Shown: positions 42,541 through 51,529 of the stretch, in pieces | Numbering within the stretch: the stretch's first letter is position 1 | Layout: the number at the start of each line of letters is the position of its first letter | NCBI GenBank assembly: GCA_030429565.1 | Contig: JAUIFE010000010.1 | Span: 62,001-126,000 of the forward strand | Reading direction: 5' to 3' | DNA length: 64,000 nucleotides | Source of the DNA: Holophagae bacterium | GTDB taxonomy: Bacteria > Acidobacteriota > Holophagae > Acanthopleuribacterales > Acanthopleuribacteraceae | Program-made: the position numbers and the translations under genes | The notes under the pieces: generated by a model | Database searches by the model: none | What the model was told of the DNA's origin: nothing | Seen by the model: only the letters and a program-made list of their open reading frames with translations

Positions 42541-42653
42541 CCCATTTCTGGTTCTCCTTTTTCGTTTCAACCGTGCTGCGCCTGGCTAACCAGCCGTTCC
42601 AAACCAAAGAAGGCGGTGCCCATCTATAGGGACACCGCAGCACAGCCCCGGTT

Positions 42654-43385
42654 TTAGCTACGCGATAAAGCCGCCACGGCCTGACCCATGTACGCCATCA
42701 TGGCTGCATCCATGGCGAAACCTTGTTTTTGTGCCGGCGCCGGCCCCTCTTCCGCATAGAGTTGACCCAACGAAGCGCGAATCCCCGCATCGCCCCCGGT
42801 AAAAGCTTCAATGAGTTGCGACCAAGCCTCGGCTAAGGGACGGACTTCAGGCGCCTCCGGTGCAATACCGGCATCCATCGCCACACGCACCTTTTCGATT
42901 AATGCGTGCCATTGTAATTGTGCCGCTGCGACAGCCTCGGGCCCCACTTGCCGCGCCCGTTCAGCCAGGCGGCGCTGTTGCGCCTCGGTGTAGTACTTTT
43001 CAATCATTGTATTGACCTCCAGCAGGTCGGTCAGGGACAGAGTCGCGCCATTTGAAGCACCACGCAAAGCCGCAGCAAGGGACGCAAGCCGCGTCGCCAA
43101 CGCTTGCTTTTGATCGATTTCTTGGCGCAAGGCGTCCAAATGCTGTTCCACCACGGTCAGTGGCTGGTAATGGGGAGCGGCAAGACAAGCCGCCACTTCC
43201 GCCAACGAAAAACCGAGTGCGGTCAAACTTTGAATCTGTTGCAGCCGCAAGGCCGCCATGGTGCCGTAAAGGCGATGACCCGCCTCACTGCGCCGATCCG
43301 CCGTCAACAGCCCGATTTCCTCGTAATAGTGCAAGGTGCGCACGGTGACGCCTGCTTGCGCTGCAAATGCGCCGATTTTGAGCAT
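42654..43385 (-). CDS. MerR-family regulator with TipAS-like domain
   Basis: 243 residues from the ATG at 43385 (GGGAGG six bases upstream; a second ATG nine bases earlier also exists). The N-terminal MerR winged helix is clear: LKIGAFAAQAGVTVRTLHYYEEIGLL. A coiled-coil helix follows (VVEQHLDALRQEIDQKQALATRL), and the C-terminal 115 residues resemble the TipAS drug-recognition domain (MIEKYYTEAQQRRLAERA, GQAVAALSR). TipAL proteins bind thiopeptide-like or other multidrug ligands and activate resistance genes. No obvious target gene is adjacent, apart from itself. Confidence 0.8.
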   Translation of the reverse strand: MLKIGAFAAQAGVTVRTLHYYEEIGLLTADRRSEAGHRLYGTMAALRLQQIQSLTALGFSLAEVAACLAAPHYQPLTVVEQHLDALRQEIDQKQALATRLASLAAALRGASNGATLSLTDLLEVNTMIEKYYTEAQQRRLAERARQVGPEAVAAAQLQWHALIEKVRVAMDAGIAPEAPEVRPLAEAWSQLIEAFTGGDAGIRASLGQLYAEEGPAPAQKQGFAMDAAMMAYMGQAVAALSRS

Positions 43386-43535
43386 CGCCATCCTCCCTGA
43401 TCGTTGTTTCATCTGAATCGTGCGGCTCCTGAGCGTGCAATCATGCAAATGGTTGGGCAAAGCGGGTGGAGAAAAGGACAGACGTCCTTCCACAGCACCT
43501 CGCCTTCACTTGGCGCCCAACAATCAGCCGGTGCG

Positions 43536-43569
43536 CGCCGCCAAGGACCGCGCTCTTCAGGTTGGAGCC
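43536..43569. repeat. dispersed repeat, copy C
   Basis: 34 bases starting CGCCGCCAAG and ending AGGTTGGAGCC match the element at 61796-61829 at 29 of 34 positions. Intergenic. Confidence 0.45.
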
Positions 43570-43679
43570 TAAAACCTCACGTTACGTTAGATGCAAGCCA
43601 AATTAGCCTAAAATACCGAATCGCCACAACCCAATGCCGACCATCATCCCAATCCAAGGAACCTCCAACGATCGTGACC

Positions 43680-44081
43680 ATGTTTGCCCACACCGTGGCA
43701 ACGCTTCGTGAAGATTACGGCGAGGATTACACGGTATACACTTTGTTTTTTGAAGAACGCGACCCCGAACGCGGCGGTGAATGTTGGCAGTTTCAACGCG
43801 CCTTGGGTGCCGACGGCCGCCTAGCCGCGCTCGGCGAAGAAGATGAGGGGGTCTGTGTTGTTCGAGAATCCCACGCGTTTGTCGGTCATGACTGTCTCGT
43901 CGCCATGACCTTCGACAGCCGGCAGTTACATTGTCGCTTTGACCCAATCACCGCGCGTCAGTTAGGCTTCGACGGCCTCGATATTCGCTTCCAATTGGAA
44001 AAGGAAAAATGGCAACAGGTCCACGCCTGGCATCAGCTCATTTTCCAACCGCGTGCCGACAACCACCACCCGACTACTTAA
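43680..44081 (+). CDS. Imm10-like immunity family protein
   Basis: 133 residues from the ATG at 43680; a GTG six bases earlier is also possible (AAGGA lies upstream at moderate distance). The pattern of the Imm10 family is visible: an opening strand, CWQFQRALGAD, GVCVVRESHAFVGHDCLVAMTF, and a closing LDIRFQLEKEKWQQVHAWHQLIF part. Imm10 proteins are usually neighbours of polymorphic toxins, but no toxin gene is next to it here, so it may be orphan or serve another role. Its end overlaps the end of norR by 8 bases. Confidence 0.55.
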   Translation: MFAHTVATLREDYGEDYTVYTLFFEERDPERGGECWQFQRALGADGRLAALGEEDEGVCVVRESHAFVGHDCLVAMTFDSRQLHCRFDPITARQLGFDGLDIRFQLEKEKWQQVHAWHQLIFQPRADNHHPTT

Positions 44082-45621
44082 GCCCCAAGCGTTTGGCCAA
44101 GTGGTGCAAGTTGGAACGATTGAGTCCCAACGAATTAGCCGCCTGCGACCAGTTACCCTGGTGGGCCGCCACCGCTTGCTCGATACAAGCACGCTGAAAG
44201 GCGTCGACCCGTTCGCGCAGGGGTGCTTGGGGCGAGACCGGCTTGGGGGCGCCAGGCGTTTGCGCCACCACGGCTGTCGGCCAATCTAAATCAAGGCCGT
44301 CGAAAAACTCCGGCGCCAGAGTAACCCGCGTGCCGCGTTGACGGCCACGTGCGCGCAACACGGCTCGCGACACCATATTCTTAAGCTCGCGGATGTTGCC
44401 AGGCCAAGCGTATTGCTGCAACAAAACCTGAGTTTCATACGGCAAGGCGACGCCCTCCAAACCCAACAGCCGTTGTTGCTCGTGGGCAAAGTGGCGCACC
44501 AACAGGGGCACATCGCTAAGTCGTTCTCGCAATGGTGGCACCGTAATCGGATATACGTTGAGGCGATGGTACAAATCGAGGCGAAAACGACCGAGTCGGC
44601 TTTCTTCCGCCAAGTCGCGGTTGGTTGCCGCAATCACCCGCACATTCACTTTTTGCACGCGATCGGCACCGACCCGTTGAATTTCGCCTTCCTGAAGGGC
44701 ACGCAGCAAGGTCGCCTGAATCCCCACCGGCAACTCACCGACCTCGTCGAGAAACAAGGTGCCGCCGTCGGCGATTTCGAACTTACCAGGCCGGTCGGCC
44801 ACCGCACCCGTAAACGCCCCGCGCAAATGACCAAACAACTCGCTTTCGGCCAACTGCTCCGGCAACGCGGCACAGTTGAGGTAAATCAACGGCCGTTCCG
44901 CACGCTGCGATTGCTGGTGAATCGCTCGCGCGACCAGCTCTTTGCCAACCCCGCTTTCGCCCTGCACCAGGACCGCCAAATCGGAACCGGCAACATCGGC
45001 GATATCGCGGCGTAAATGGATAACGGCGGCGGCGGTGCCGATAAAATCCCCAGCACGGTGAGCCTCGGCCCGCATCAATTCACGCGTTAAAGTGCGCTGG
45101 CGCTGATGACGTTGTTCCAGAGCCTCAATCATACCGCTGGTATGCATCGCCGAGCCGGCCAGAGCACCCAACAATTTTAAAAAGGCGCGATCCAAATCAT
45201 CGAACATGCCGGGTTCAAGTGCATCCGCCGTCAAGACACCAACCAAGCGGCCGTCAACGGTCAACGGACAACCCATACATGAATGCACATGTCCAGGTGA
45301 ACTTTCCGACTCACCCAGCAAGTGGTCGAAGGGATCGGGCAAGTTCGACGCCGACGGGAAAATCACCGGTTCGGCCGCCTCACAGATGGTCGCCAAACGC
45401 GGGTGGGCACCGACGGCATAGGTACGCTGCATGGCTTTGGCGCTAAGACCAAACGCCGCCAGCGGGACCAATTCACCATCTTGCAAACGCATCAACGCGG
45501 CGGCATCGCATGGGATCACCTGGCGAATCGCACTGAGGAAGCGCAGATAGCGGTCGGCGGCGGATATGGATTGCGTCAGCGAGACGGCGATTTCGAGAAG
45601 TGGCTGAATGGAAGACTGCAT
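44074..45621 (-). CDS. norR: nitric-oxide-responsive sigma-54 activator NorR
   Basis: 515 residues, three domains. GAF sensor (about 20-175): the iron-ligand/NO-sensing residues known from E. coli NorR are present: Arg in HPRLATI, the Asp pair in LPDPFD, the His-x-Cys in VHSCMGCPL, and Asp in LTADALEP. AAA+ domain (about 190-420): Walker A GESGVGKE, the sigma-54 contact loop GAFTGA, Walker B LFLDEVGELP, arginine finger region. C-terminal Fis-type HTH: ACIEQAVAAHQGNWSQAANSLGLNRSNLHHLAKRL. It activates NO-detoxification genes with sigma-54. The divergent gene at 45771 is a possible target; dyads lie at 45632-45670. Confidence 0.9.
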   Translation of the reverse strand: MQSSIQPLLEIAVSLTQSISAADRYLRFLSAIRQVIPCDAAALMRLQDGELVPLAAFGLSAKAMQRTYAVGAHPRLATICEAAEPVIFPSASNLPDPFDHLLGESESSPGHVHSCMGCPLTVDGRLVGVLTADALEPGMFDDLDRAFLKLLGALAGSAMHTSGMIEALEQRHQRQRTLTRELMRAEAHRAGDFIGTAAAVIHLRRDIADVAGSDLAVLVQGESGVGKELVARAIHQQSQRAERPLIYLNCAALPEQLAESELFGHLRGAFTGAVADRPGKFEIADGGTLFLDEVGELPVGIQATLLRALQEGEIQRVGADRVQKVNVRVIAATNRDLAEESRLGRFRLDLYHRLNVYPITVPPLRERLSDVPLLVRHFAHEQQRLLGLEGVALPYETQVLLQQYAWPGNIRELKNMVSRAVLRARGRQRGTRVTLAPEFFDGLDLDWPTAVVAQTPGAPKPVSPQAPLRERVDAFQRACIEQAVAAHQGNWSQAANSLGLNRSNLHHLAKRLGLK

Positions 45622-45631
45622 GTTTATTCTT

Positions 45632-45670
45632 TTACAACAAGGTTGTAAATCTCACAACCATATTCTGTTG
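45632..45670. promoter_or_regulatory. inverted repeats upstream of norR
   Basis: TTACAACAAGGTTGTAA (45632-45648) is a perfect 7-bp dyad, and ACAAC-N8-GTTG follows at 45654-45670. They lie directly before the norR start and between it and the divergent gene, in a position for NorR autoregulation or for the divergent promoter. No strict match to the E. coli NorR box is claimed. Confidence 0.5.
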
Positions 45671-45770
45671 CCAACATGACAAATATTAGCGCGACACACT
45701 TGCTTTAAATAACTTACCACATGGAACAACACCCCCCTATAGCCTTCGAAAATACCCCAAAGAGCACGCC

Positions 45771-46043
45771 ATGCCCATGCCCCACCCTGACTTCGAATGC
45801 ACCCGACGTACCGCCGTCTTCACGAAATCGAGCTTGCCCACCGGCTTAACCGAGAACCACCGCACCCGAGCCGACACCTGGGTCGCCGTCAATGTGAAGC
45901 AGGACGTCTTATTTTTATATTTGGCAGGATCGCAAACACCGATCACGGTCGATCCCAGCCAATCGGCAAGCCCGCAACCGCTGCAGTTCTATTTGGCTTT
46001 TTACTGCCGGCGCGCCCCCGAAGTTGTGCCGGCCAAGGTGTAA
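45771..46043 (+). CDS. DUF1971-like small protein
   Basis: 90 residues. TAVFTKSSLPTGLTENHRTRADTWVAVNV matches the start of the DUF1971 family (FTxxTLPAGLxxxHRTKAGVWG), and the end LQFYLAFYCRRAPE matches its last strand (FxVEFYR). In the middle, the family's usual His-x-Val segment is missing (PSQSASPQPLQ at the site). DUF1971 genes are often found with nitric-oxide or tellurite responses; here it is divergent from norR, which fits. The ribosome-binding site is weak. It may be a degraded gene. Confidence 0.5.
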   Translation: MPMPHPDFECTRRTAVFTKSSLPTGLTENHRTRADTWVAVNVKQDVLFLYLAGSQTPITVDPSQSASPQPLQFYLAFYCRRAPEVVPAKV

Positions 46044-46404
46044 CTCTGCCAGATACACCTGCATCGCAACCAGATACAGGACCTTTTTCATCGGCTTCAA
46101 AAAGTATTGTCGTTGGGCGTTTTTTCGGACGCCCGACGTGATTCGTCGAACAAAAAAAGACCAAAGTGTGCGTTAGCTTCTATTTTGAGAAGGCCGGTCT
46201 TCATCCATCAGGGCGGCATGGGGCTTGCTCTTTAGCAGGGTGATGCGCACGCGGCGCGCCCTGACGAACCGCGCCTGCCGCCGTCCTTTTATGGTTACCC
46301 GCTTTTTCCCGGGTCCACCCTGTCGCGACAATCATCTCGGCCGCTTTCCGCGCGGGTTTGGCACCTCATCGCGCCCGCCGCGACCGCACAAAGGAAGTTT
46401 ACTT
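46044..46404. other. intergenic region before the DUF1800 gene
   Basis: No supported gene. AAGGAAG at 46391 is the ribosome site of the next gene. The region is GC-rich with no recognisable riboswitch. In-frame open sequence from 46225 joins the next gene but has no ribosome site at its start. Confidence 0.4.
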
Positions 46405-49400
46405 ATGAAGCACCCCCTTAAGGGGCTGGTGTTGCTTTGTTTCTGTTTGCCGCTCGTGGCTCAAACGCCCACCGAAGCCTGCAACCGATTCGAACGCGAC
46501 GGTGTCCCCGGTTTTTCGCACCACGACTTGCACGCCAATCTCGCCTACTGGTCCCCTGCCGGCCTACAACAACCCGGCGCCCATGACGCCGATTACGACG
46601 GTGACGCCCGCGTAACCGTCCTTGATTTCAGCCGCCAAATGGGCTGCTTGCAACTCGGACCCGGCCTCATTGGCAAATACTACGGCTACCACACGGGCGC
46701 CAACCCGCCAAACCTGACGTTATTGGGTAGCGACCAGCCCGGCTTTCAACCGGCAGAAGTGCAAGTCACGCCCGAGCTCGATCACCAAGGCGACCACGGC
46801 CCATTGCTTAACAGCACCATGCAGCAATGGTTTCGCGCTGACTTTCACGGGTTCCTCGAGGTACCGGCAACGGCCACCTACCGCTTCGTGATCACCGGCG
46901 GGAGCGCGCAACGGCTGAACATCGGCGGCACGACTTTAATTGAATACAACGGCGCGCCGCACAGTGGCGAAACCCAAGTCCAACTGGACGCCGGTCTCTA
47001 CCCCCTCCACATCGCCTACATCAACAAGGATCAGCGCAGTCCGGCGATCACCCTTGCCTGGGCTGCCGACGGCGGCGTCATCGGCCCGGCGCTGACAACA
47101 ATCGGTCCCGAGTATCTGCGTCACAACCGCTCGCTGGTTCCGCCCCTCGCTCAAAGTGACCTGCACGTTTCCTTTTCCCAAGCCAACTACAGCCGTGTGA
47201 CCCAATCACCCTTGCCGTTGCGCGCGCTGTTGCTCGGCGTAGAAACCGATTTTCGTTTCGAGCTCAACGGTCGCGCCCATGCACCGGTCGACGGCGTGGT
47301 CACCCTCCAGCTCCCCCTGCAGCCAGGCCTAAACCACATCCCCTGGCGGCTCTCAACCGGCGATGGTCGTACCAGCAACGGCACCCTTACCTTTTACTAT
47401 GACAACGGCGTCGCCGGCAGCCCCGGATTAGCCGCAATGTTCTACAGCACCGGTTACGCCGACGCGCTTTCCGTCAATGAATCGTTGCGCCCGCTGATCA
47501 GCACCACTTATCCAACAGCCGAAATCGGTTCATTTCGCGACGGCATCAAGCTTACCCACAACGGTCGTTTGCTGGGCCCTAGTTTGACAACCTGGCTACG
47601 CGGCCGTATTTGGATCGAGACCGCGGCCGAATACCGCTTTCGCTTATTCAGTAACCTTGCCGCCCAACTGCGCATCAATGGTGCGCCTTTCATTACCCAA
47701 GCCGAACGGGACCGCATCAACAAACCCATCTTCCTGGAACGCGGCTACCATTTCATTGAAATCAGTAACCAGGAGAATTTCAATTCACCCCATCACGAAA
47801 TAACCTGGCGCGGCCCTGGCTTTGATTGGCAAAACATTCCCGAAAACCTCCTGACCCACCTGCCCGACGACCGCATCCCCGAACCCGATTTCAGCGACAA
47901 CGAAGGCCACCCCGTACGCGTCGGCGGCGACCTAATTGCCGAGTATTTGTTCGACCGCGATGACCTTTTCGCCGACAGCGGCGCACACCATTTAAATCTG
48001 TGGCGCGATGCGCGTGCGATTCCCCGCGACGAAGGCGGCTTCACCAGCTCAGGACCATTGGAGCTGGGTTCAACGCCGGCGGGTTCGCACTTTGTGGAAG
48101 CAGTCAGGGACAGCAACGCCTTTTCGTTTGAATTCGACTTCTTTTACCAACGCGCGCCGGCCAACCGTCGCGATCTGATGCGCATTGGCTGGCGCAGTTT
48201 CCCGCGCGAACCGTTCTTATACCTATTCCTGGTGGAAAACCGCCTGCGCTTCAACTGTTTCGGCGGGAGCGCCGGCGAATTCAATTTGGTGCCAGGCCAA
48301 CGCTACCACGTGGTTTACACCTGGGATGGGGCGCGCTTGCGGCTGTATATCAACGGCGTCGACCAAGTTGCGCTGGGTGCCGACCTCGCCGGCCCGGATC
48401 CCGGAACCCTGCACAACACGCAAACCCTCTGGTTTCGCGATTTTTACGGGACCGCCAACGTCATGGCACTGTACAGTCGTGCGCTGAGCCCGGCGGAAGT
48501 CAACGCCAATCGCCAGGCCAACCGCGCGCTGCGGCCAGGACCGGACCAAGCGCCCGCCGACCTACCCGCCGGTGAAGATTATGAGATCGTGCCCGCCGGC
48601 ACCAGCGACGCCGCCTTGAGTGAAGCGCTCCATGTGCTCAACCGCGCCACCTTTGGACCGTCGCCGGAAAGCTTGCGCACCATTTTAATGATGGGTGTCG
48701 ACGCCTGGCTGGAACAGCAACTTCACCCGGAAACCATTCCCCAAAATGCGCTCGTCACCGACGATTTAGCCTTTCACCCCGCCGACAAAAACGCCGACCA
48801 ACTGCGCGCTTGGATGTTGTTACGCATGGTCCATTCCGAGCGGCAACTCGAGGAAGTCATGACCTGGTTCTGGGAAAACCATTTCAGTACCGACCTCACC
48901 AAAACCGCTTCGCCCCATCAGGAGCGCCTGGAAAACGACCGCTTTCGCGCTCTGGCGTTCGGCCGGTTCGAGGATCTGTTGCTGGCATCGGCCCGCAACC
49001 TGCCGATGACACGTTACCTCGACAGCGCCACCAATGTGGTCGGCGCACCCAACGAAAATTACGCGCGTGAAATTTTGGAATTGCACAGCTACGGCGAAGA
49101 CAACGGTTATGACTACGAGGATATCGTCGCGGCCGCACGTTGTTTTACCGGTTGGAGCGAACGCAATGACCGCTTCGCGTTCAATCCCGGCAAGCACGAC
49201 TTCGGCGCCAAAAACTTGCTCGGCATTCACCTGCCCGCCCACGGCGGCTTCGACCAAGGTTTGGCGTTGATTCGCCATATTTCCGCCTCGCCGCGCACGG
49301 CCGAATTCATCGCCGCCAAACTGTGCCGCCTGTTCGTCGCCGACGAACCGCCACCGGAAATTGTAGCGGCCTGCGTGGCGAGTTACCTGAATAGCGATGG

Positions 49401-49950
49401 TGAAATTCGGGCGGTGCTGCGCACCCTATTCCAACACCCGCAATTTCGCACCGATACGCGCTTCCGCCGCAACAAAATCAAAACCCCACTTGAGTTTTGG
49501 GTGAGTACGCAACGGGCGCTTGGCGCGCGTGATCACCAAGCCAAGATCCAGGGCGCGCTCGAACTGCTCGGCATGGACCTGTTCCATTTCATGGAGCCCA
49601 CCGGCTTTTCGGAACGCAACGCGGCATGGGTCGACACCAACGCCGTGTTTTACCGCTGGCAAATGATAAACGGCCTGATCGCAAACCACCACGATTACCG
49701 ACTCCCTTCGCTGAACTATACCTACCTGCGTCATCGCTACGGTTTAACGACCGCCTACAGCGCGCTGCGCTTCATGGAGCTCATGTTCGCAAACGGGCGC
49801 AGTGACGCGACGGTGCGGCAGGTTACCGAGTCCTGGCTCACCGACGGTAGCATGCAAGATATACCACTCACAAAAGCACACCACATTCGTTACCGCCTGC
49901 CGCAAACCCTCAACCTCTACATGCGCCTGCCTAGCTTTAACCTGCAATAG
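46405..49950 (+). CDS. secreted PA14-LamG-DUF1800 protein
   Basis: 1181 residues with a signal peptide (MKHPLKGLVLLCFCLPLVAQ). Residues about 30-75 contain a dockerin-like or calcium-binding loop (DADYDGDARVTVLDFS). Two PA14-like modules follow (about 80-225 beginning LIGKYYGYHTGAN, and about 340-480 beginning LAAMFYSTGYADALS with EAAEYRF/TAAEYRFRLFSN). A LamG/concanavalin-like module lies about 510-680 (LIAEYLFDRDDLFADSGAHHL, YINGVDQVALGA). The C-terminal 450 residues are DUF1800 (ALHVLNRATFGPSPESL, NHFSTDLTK, NYAREILELHSYGEDNGY, FTGWS). DUF1800 is usually encoded with DUF1501 (next gene). Role unknown; surface glycan-related binding is plausible. The ATG at 46405 has AAGGAAG. Confidence 0.85.
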   Translation: MKHPLKGLVLLCFCLPLVAQTPTEACNRFERDGVPGFSHHDLHANLAYWSPAGLQQPGAHDADYDGDARVTVLDFSRQMGCLQLGPGLIGKYYGYHTGANPPNLTLLGSDQPGFQPAEVQVTPELDHQGDHGPLLNSTMQQWFRADFHGFLEVPATATYRFVITGGSAQRLNIGGTTLIEYNGAPHSGETQVQLDAGLYPLHIAYINKDQRSPAITLAWAADGGVIGPALTTIGPEYLRHNRSLVPPLAQSDLHVSFSQANYSRVTQSPLPLRALLLGVETDFRFELNGRAHAPVDGVVTLQLPLQPGLNHIPWRLSTGDGRTSNGTLTFYYDNGVAGSPGLAAMFYSTGYADALSVNESLRPLISTTYPTAEIGSFRDGIKLTHNGRLLGPSLTTWLRGRIWIETAAEYRFRLFSNLAAQLRINGAPFITQAERDRINKPIFLERGYHFIEISNQENFNSPHHEITWRGPGFDWQNIPENLLTHLPDDRIPEPDFSDNEGHPVRVGGDLIAEYLFDRDDLFADSGAHHLNLWRDARAIPRDEGGFTSSGPLELGSTPAGSHFVEAVRDSNAFSFEFDFFYQRAPANRRDLMRIGWRSFPREPFLYLFLVENRLRFNCFGGSAGEFNLVPGQRYHVVYTWDGARLRLYINGVDQVALGADLAGPDPGTLHNTQTLWFRDFYGTANVMALYSRALSPAEVNANRQANRALRPGPDQAPADLPAGEDYEIVPAGTSDAALSEALHVLNRATFGPSPESLRTILMMGVDAWLEQQLHPETIPQNALVTDDLAFHPADKNADQLRAWMLLRMVHSERQLEEVMTWFWENHFSTDLTKTASPHQERLENDRFRALAFGRFEDLLLASARNLPMTRYLDSATNVVGAPNENYAREILELHSYGEDNGYDYEDIVAAARCFTGWSERNDRFAFNPGKHDFGAKNLLGIHLPAHGGFDQGLALIRHISASPRTAEFIAAKLCRLFVADEPPPEIVAACVASYLNSDGEIRAVLRTLFQHPQFRTDTRFRRNKIKTPLEFWVSTQRALGARDHQAKIQGALELLGMDLFHFMEPTGFSERNAAWVDTNAVFYRWQMINGLIANHHDYRLPSLNYTYLRHRYGLTTAYSALRFMELMFANGRSDATVRQVTESWLTDGSMQDIPLTKAHHIRYRLPQTLNLYMRLPSFNLQ

Positions 49951-49968
49951 CGCCAAGGGAGATTTACC

Positions 49969-51240
49969 ATGCAAAGACGACGATTCCTTTCCACCCTCGC
50001 CGCCGGGCTTGGCGCCACCTGTGCCCTGCCGCTATTCGCCAGACCCGCGGCCGCGACACAACGCCGTAAGGCCGGTCTTAAAAAATTGGTGGTCATCTTT
50101 CAACGCGGCGGCAACGACGCCGTCAATACCTTGGCACCGGTTGGCGACGCCGGCCAAGCGCGCCTGTACCGCGACTTTCGCCCCACACTGCATCTACCTG
50201 ACAACGCCTTGCTTTCGCTCAATGCGAGTAGCTTCTTTGGTTTTCACCCCGCTTTTGCACCGCTGGCCGATCTCATCAACGACGGCCGTGCCGCTTTCGC
50301 CCACGCCGTCGGCTACCCGTCCATGAACACCTCGCACTTTGTGGCCCAATCTTTTTTGGAAACCGCCGAACCTGGCAACCGGCGTGGCTCCGGCTGGCTC
50401 AACCGCTTTTTTGCGGCCGACCCCCAACAACGCAGTTTCCGCGCCCTCATGGTGGCCTCGAACGTGGCCCAGACCATGGCCGGTCCTTATACGGTGCCCG
50501 TCAGCAACAACTTCGGTCTGCTGAACATGCCGTTACCGGCATCGTTGCGCGCCAATGAACAGGCCGACTACGCGCAGGCCCTGCGCAGTTTGGCGAGTCA
50601 GGCCCACCATCACGACGTTCCCGTTTTGGAAAACACCACCCACGGCTTGCTGGACATGTTCGACCGTTTTCAGGATCGCAACGCCGATAGCTACCAACCC
50701 GCCAACAATGCGCAATACCCGGACAGCGACCTCGGCCGACACCTCAAGCACACCGCGCAAATGCTGAAGGACGAACCCAGCGAACTCAACATCGAAGCGG
50801 TCATGGTCAATCACGACGGCTACGACCACCACGCCGCTCAGATCGCCGAAGCAGGTCCAACCCAAGGTTCCCATGCCAACTTACTCGGTGATCTGTGCCA
50901 GAGCATTAAAGCGCTTTACCAAGACATGGGTCCTACCGCCGTCGACGATGTCGTGGTGCTGGTCGTCAGCGAGTTCGGCCGCACCTTGCGCCAAAACGGC
51001 AGTCGCGGTACCGACCACGGCCACGCCTCGTTGGCGATGGTTTTCGGCGGGACCGCCACCGGTCGCGTCCTCAACGGCGGTGGTGATTGGCCCGGTTTGG
51101 TGGGCAATCACTTGGACTGGCGCACCGATTATCGCGACATTTACTGGGAGTTGCTTCGCAATCACCTCGGCGCAAGTGATACCGAAATTGCCGCCGCCAT
51201 TCCCCGTCACAGCTATACGCCGCTGGGTCTGCTCGGCTAA
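49969..51240 (+). CDS. DUF1501 family secreted protein, Tat-type signal
   Basis: 423 residues. Twin-arginine signal MQRRRFLSTLAAGLGATCALP, then KKLVVIFQRGGNDAVNTL, the family's opening, DVVVLVVSEFGRTLRQNG and GTDHGHASLAMVFGG, with metal-binding-like Asp/His residues as in alkaline-phosphatase/sulfatase folds. It follows the DUF1800 gene by 18 bases and forms with it the pair known across Planctomycetes, Acidobacteria and Bacteroidetes. Exported folded, location periplasmic or outer. Confidence 0.9.
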   Translation: MQRRRFLSTLAAGLGATCALPLFARPAAATQRRKAGLKKLVVIFQRGGNDAVNTLAPVGDAGQARLYRDFRPTLHLPDNALLSLNASSFFGFHPAFAPLADLINDGRAAFAHAVGYPSMNTSHFVAQSFLETAEPGNRRGSGWLNRFFAADPQQRSFRALMVASNVAQTMAGPYTVPVSNNFGLLNMPLPASLRANEQADYAQALRSLASQAHHHDVPVLENTTHGLLDMFDRFQDRNADSYQPANNAQYPDSDLGRHLKHTAQMLKDEPSELNIEAVMVNHDGYDHHAAQIAEAGPTQGSHANLLGDLCQSIKALYQDMGPTAVDDVVVLVVSEFGRTLRQNGSRGTDHGHASLAMVFGGTATGRVLNGGGDWPGLVGNHLDWRTDYRDIYWELLRNHLGASDTEIAAAIPRHSYTPLGLLG

Positions 51241-51291
51241 GGATTGCGAGGAGTGGGTGGCCCGGTAGGAGCCACCCGAGCCCGCTTTTTG

Positions 51292-51325
51292 GCCGCGATC
51301 TCGCCTGAGGTCGCGGCTTTTTTTC
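51292..51325 (+). terminator. rho-independent terminator of the DUF1800/DUF1501 operon
   Basis: GCCGCGATCTC-GCCT-GAGGTCGCGGC, an 11-bp stem with one G-T pair, followed by T8. Confidence 0.85.
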
Positions 51326-51487
51326 GTTTGGTCCAATTCAATCACGCCGGCGGTAATTCGCTGCTTGGCGCCGTAGCGCTTCCAACCGGAACCACCCGCG
51401 CCACGGTTGTGTCATTGGTCAATCCAGCATGGGAAAACCGTCCGCGCGAACGCCGTCCACATTTTTCAAATGCTGATGCCGCAAAAA

Positions 51488-51526
51488 TCTTGGCCAAAAA
51501 CGTCGCTAAGTATCGTGCTTTTTTGG
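51488..51526. repeat. dispersed repeat, copy A
   Basis: 39 bases starting TCTTGGCCAAAAACG and containing CGTGCTTTTTTGG match 61783-61821 at about 33 of 39 positions. Intergenic, between convergent genes. Confidence 0.5.
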
Positions 51527-51529
51527 ATT

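Noticed and set aside
45680..45770. A sigma-54 promoter for the DUF1971-like gene
   Set aside because: GCGACACACTTGC lacks the GG dinucleotide at the right distance from GC.
46044..46404. A riboswitch upstream of the DUF1800 gene
   Set aside because: No recognised aptamer motif, only GC-rich sequence with the ribosome site.
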